Source of the DNA: Stenotrophomonas sp. 57
GTDB lineage: Bacteria; Pseudomonadota; Gammaproteobacteria; Xanthomonadales; Xanthomonadaceae
DNA: 64,000 bases
Reading direction: 5' to 3'
NCBI RefSeq assembly: GCF_030291075.1
Contig: NZ_CP127407.1
Coordinates: 2,354,001-2,418,000, forward strand
The position numbers and the translations under genes are program-made. The notes under the pieces were generated by a model. The model ran no database searches and was not told the origin of the DNA. It saw only the letters and a list, made by a program, of their open reading frames with translations. Positions 62,725-64,000 of the stretch are shown piece after piece (within the stretch, counting starts at the first letter, position 1; each line of letters starts with the position of its first letter).

Positions 62725-63306
62725 TCAGTACGATAAACATCCGCGTGCAATTCGCTGCGCGGGCGCCTGAGCAGACGCTCGTGCGGCCCGTACCCGTGCC
62801 GCCTCGATCAGTTGCGGCGGCACGCTGGCCAGCGTTTCGTCGATGCAAGCCCGCAGCAACGGATGCACGCACGCCTGCAGCAGGCGCACGCACTGCATCG
62901 GCGACCACGCGGTACCGTGGTCGAGGCCAATGAACATCCTGTATGCCTGGTGGTAGCGCAGGTCGTCGTACACGCGCTGCGCGCCGCTGAGATCACGCAC
63001 GACCACCAGCAGGGCCGCACGTTGCAGCAGCCGCGTATCGCCGGCATCAAGCGGCAGCGCGCCCATGGCCGGGTCGGGCCAGGGGCGCAGGTGCAGATCG
63101 AGGGCGCTCCGCAATGCCGCCAGTGGATGCGCACTGCTGTCCAGCGCAGCCCAACGCGCCGCGTCCGCCCAGGCATCGCTGGACAGCATCCAGACCCATG
63201 AATGTCCATAGCGTTGCACGTTCAGTGGGGCGTGCCGCGCCTGCTCCAGCGACTGGCTCAGGTGGCGATCCAGCTCCAGCATGCTGATCCTGCGACTGTC
63301 TGCCAT
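62725..63306 (-). CDS. Phd-like N-terminus joined to a transposase-N-like domain
   Basis: This 193-residue protein's first 55 residues (ISMLELDRHLSQSLEQARHA then PLNVQRYGHSWVWMLS) fit the Phd/YefM fold. Residues about 105-165 (YDDLRYHQAYRMFIGLDHGT onwards) resemble the N-terminal helical domain of IS5-type transposases (DUF772: YxxLxxxxxYRWFxGL). No catalytic DDE part follows, and it is not flanked by inverted repeats. It is paralogous to the gene upstream. Location just before gspG suggests a link to the secretion island. Function unknown; the domain assignments are by eye. Confidence 0.6.
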   Translation of the reverse strand: MADSRRISMLELDRHLSQSLEQARHAPLNVQRYGHSWVWMLSSDAWADAARWAALDSSAHPLAALRSALDLHLRPWPDPAMGALPLDAGDTRLLQRAALLVVVRDLSGAQRVYDDLRYHQAYRMFIGLDHGTAWSPMQCVRLLQACVHPLLRACIDETLASVPPQLIEAARVRAARASAQAPAQRIARGCLSY

Positions 63307-63426
63307 CGGCGCCGCCCATGCTCCGCGACGCGTGGTGCGTCGTACTCTGGAGAAGACGTCAGCAAGGCAGGTGAAGCGACACCGGGAACGTAACGCTGTG
63401 CGCTGGTTGGTGCTTCATCGGCAACG

Positions 63427-63978
63427 TCATCGCAGCGCCATCCGCTTGCAGGCTTCACGCTGCAGGCGTGGCGCGTCACCGCCGCAGCGGCGGGCTAACA
63501 TCGCCACGTCGCTGCGCGCGGCGAATGCGACCCATGCATCGGTCATGTCCACGTCATCGCACCATGACGCCATCGCGACGCACAGCGCCGGCAGCTGCCA
63601 GCCCTCCATCAGGCCGTGGCTGCCTGCCACGAACCAGTGCCACAGCCGGTGGTGCAGCACCTGCTCGTGCAGCTGCACGAGATCGTCAACGCCATGCATG
63701 TCCATCAGCAGCAACGCGCGCGCAAGCGCCGCAGGTGGCAGTGCCCCGCTTTCAGGCAACGGCAACAGCTGCTGCTGCAGCCGCAGCAGCATCGCCAACG
63801 GATGCGACTGCGGGTCGAATTCCAGCAGCACGGCCTGCTGCCGCCACTGCGCGTCGGACACCACGCACACCCACGGCGAGCCGTACCGGTGCACCATCAG
63901 GGGGCGCCGCTGCGTGGTTTCCAGCAACGCCGACAGATTGCGGCGCAGATCCAGCACGCCGATGGTCTCGTTGCGCAT
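63427..63978 (-). CDS. Second Phd-like/transposase-N-like paralogue
   Basis: This 183-residue protein starts with a Phd-like segment (IGVLDLRRNLSALLETTQRR then PLMVHRYGSPWVCVVSDAQW). The middle (about 95-130) has LVQLHEQVLHHRLWHWFVAG, the counterpart of the YRMFIGL block in the neighbouring paralogue. AAGGAG lies 9 nt before the ATG. The two genes share layout but only modest identity, so the duplication is old. No toxin gene adjoins within the window. Function unknown. Confidence 0.6.
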   Translation of the reverse strand: MRNETIGVLDLRRNLSALLETTQRRPLMVHRYGSPWVCVVSDAQWRQQAVLLEFDPQSHPLAMLLRLQQQLLPLPESGALPPAALARALLLMDMHGVDDLVQLHEQVLHHRLWHWFVAGSHGLMEGWQLPALCVAMASWCDDVDMTDAWVAFAARSDVAMLARRCGGDAPRLQREACKRMALR

Positions 63979-64000
63979 CCCTGGCTTCTCCTTGCTTGCA

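Noticed and set aside
1..64000. CRISPR arrays, tRNA/rRNA genes, prophage or complete insertion sequences
   Set aside because: Repeated short palindromes are GTAG/SMAG elements at scattered sites, not arrays. No tRNA cloverleaf, integrase or full transposase was recognised.

Overview
The window looks like chromosome of a Stenotrophomonas maltophilia-complex bacterium (Xanthomonadaceae). The DNA is uniformly high in GC. Its intergenic regions repeatedly carry short palindromes that begin with GTAG (3650, 11282, 19651, 30847, 38247, 54570), which match the SMAG repeat family known from S. maltophilia. The gene content is also typical of that group: RND metal efflux, a Gsp type II secretion system, FecIR-controlled TonB receptors and GH92 mannosidase. 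I saw no rRNA, tRNA, CRISPR array, phage or intact insertion sequence.

1-11348, metals. A leftward operon encodes a DUF2796 (ZrgA-like) periplasmic protein, a MacB/LolD-type ABC ATPase and permease, a DUF3299 lipoprotein, and the start of another lipoprotein cut by the window edge. It diverges from a MerC-like gene across a Zur-like palindrome. The czcCBA heavy-metal efflux operon follows, divergent from an OmpR-type two-component pair across a 62-bp gap packed with 11-bp direct repeats.

11383-22824, mixed housekeeping and regulation. This holds a GH92 alpha-mannosidase, an autotransporter, a thioredoxin plus a 'host attachment' protein, a ProP-type osmolyte transporter, a Phd/zeta-type toxin-antitoxin pair with a perfect 20-bp operator palindrome, and an HWE sensor kinase with a single-domain response regulator.

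22931-30142, haem acquisition. Five co-oriented genes encode an ECF sigma factor (FecI type), an anti-sigma (FecR type), a TonB receptor with an N-terminal signalling domain, a secreted hemophilin-like hemophore, and a Slam (type XI) outer-membrane translocon. Together they form a complete, self-regulated hemophore system. An OsmC gene and the tail of a dead LysR gene lie beside it.

30913-63978, a probable phosphate-starvation secretion island. One operon encodes a TpsB transporter, an ExbB fused to DUF2341 and LamG-like domains, ExbD, a TonB protein and a porin. It has a good PHO-box candidate in front of tpsB. Next come gspC and gspHIJ, a 12.4-kb TpsA filamentous-haemagglutinin-like adhesin gene, a DING-type phosphate-binding protein, and gspF-E-D-M-L-K-G. 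The gene content resembles the hxc/lapA/pdtA-pdtB/exbB2-exbD2 region of Pseudomonas aeruginosa as I remember it, including Phd-like genes at the borders. Two of those border genes appear to join a Phd-like N-terminus to a segment resembling the N-terminus of an IS5-type transposase.
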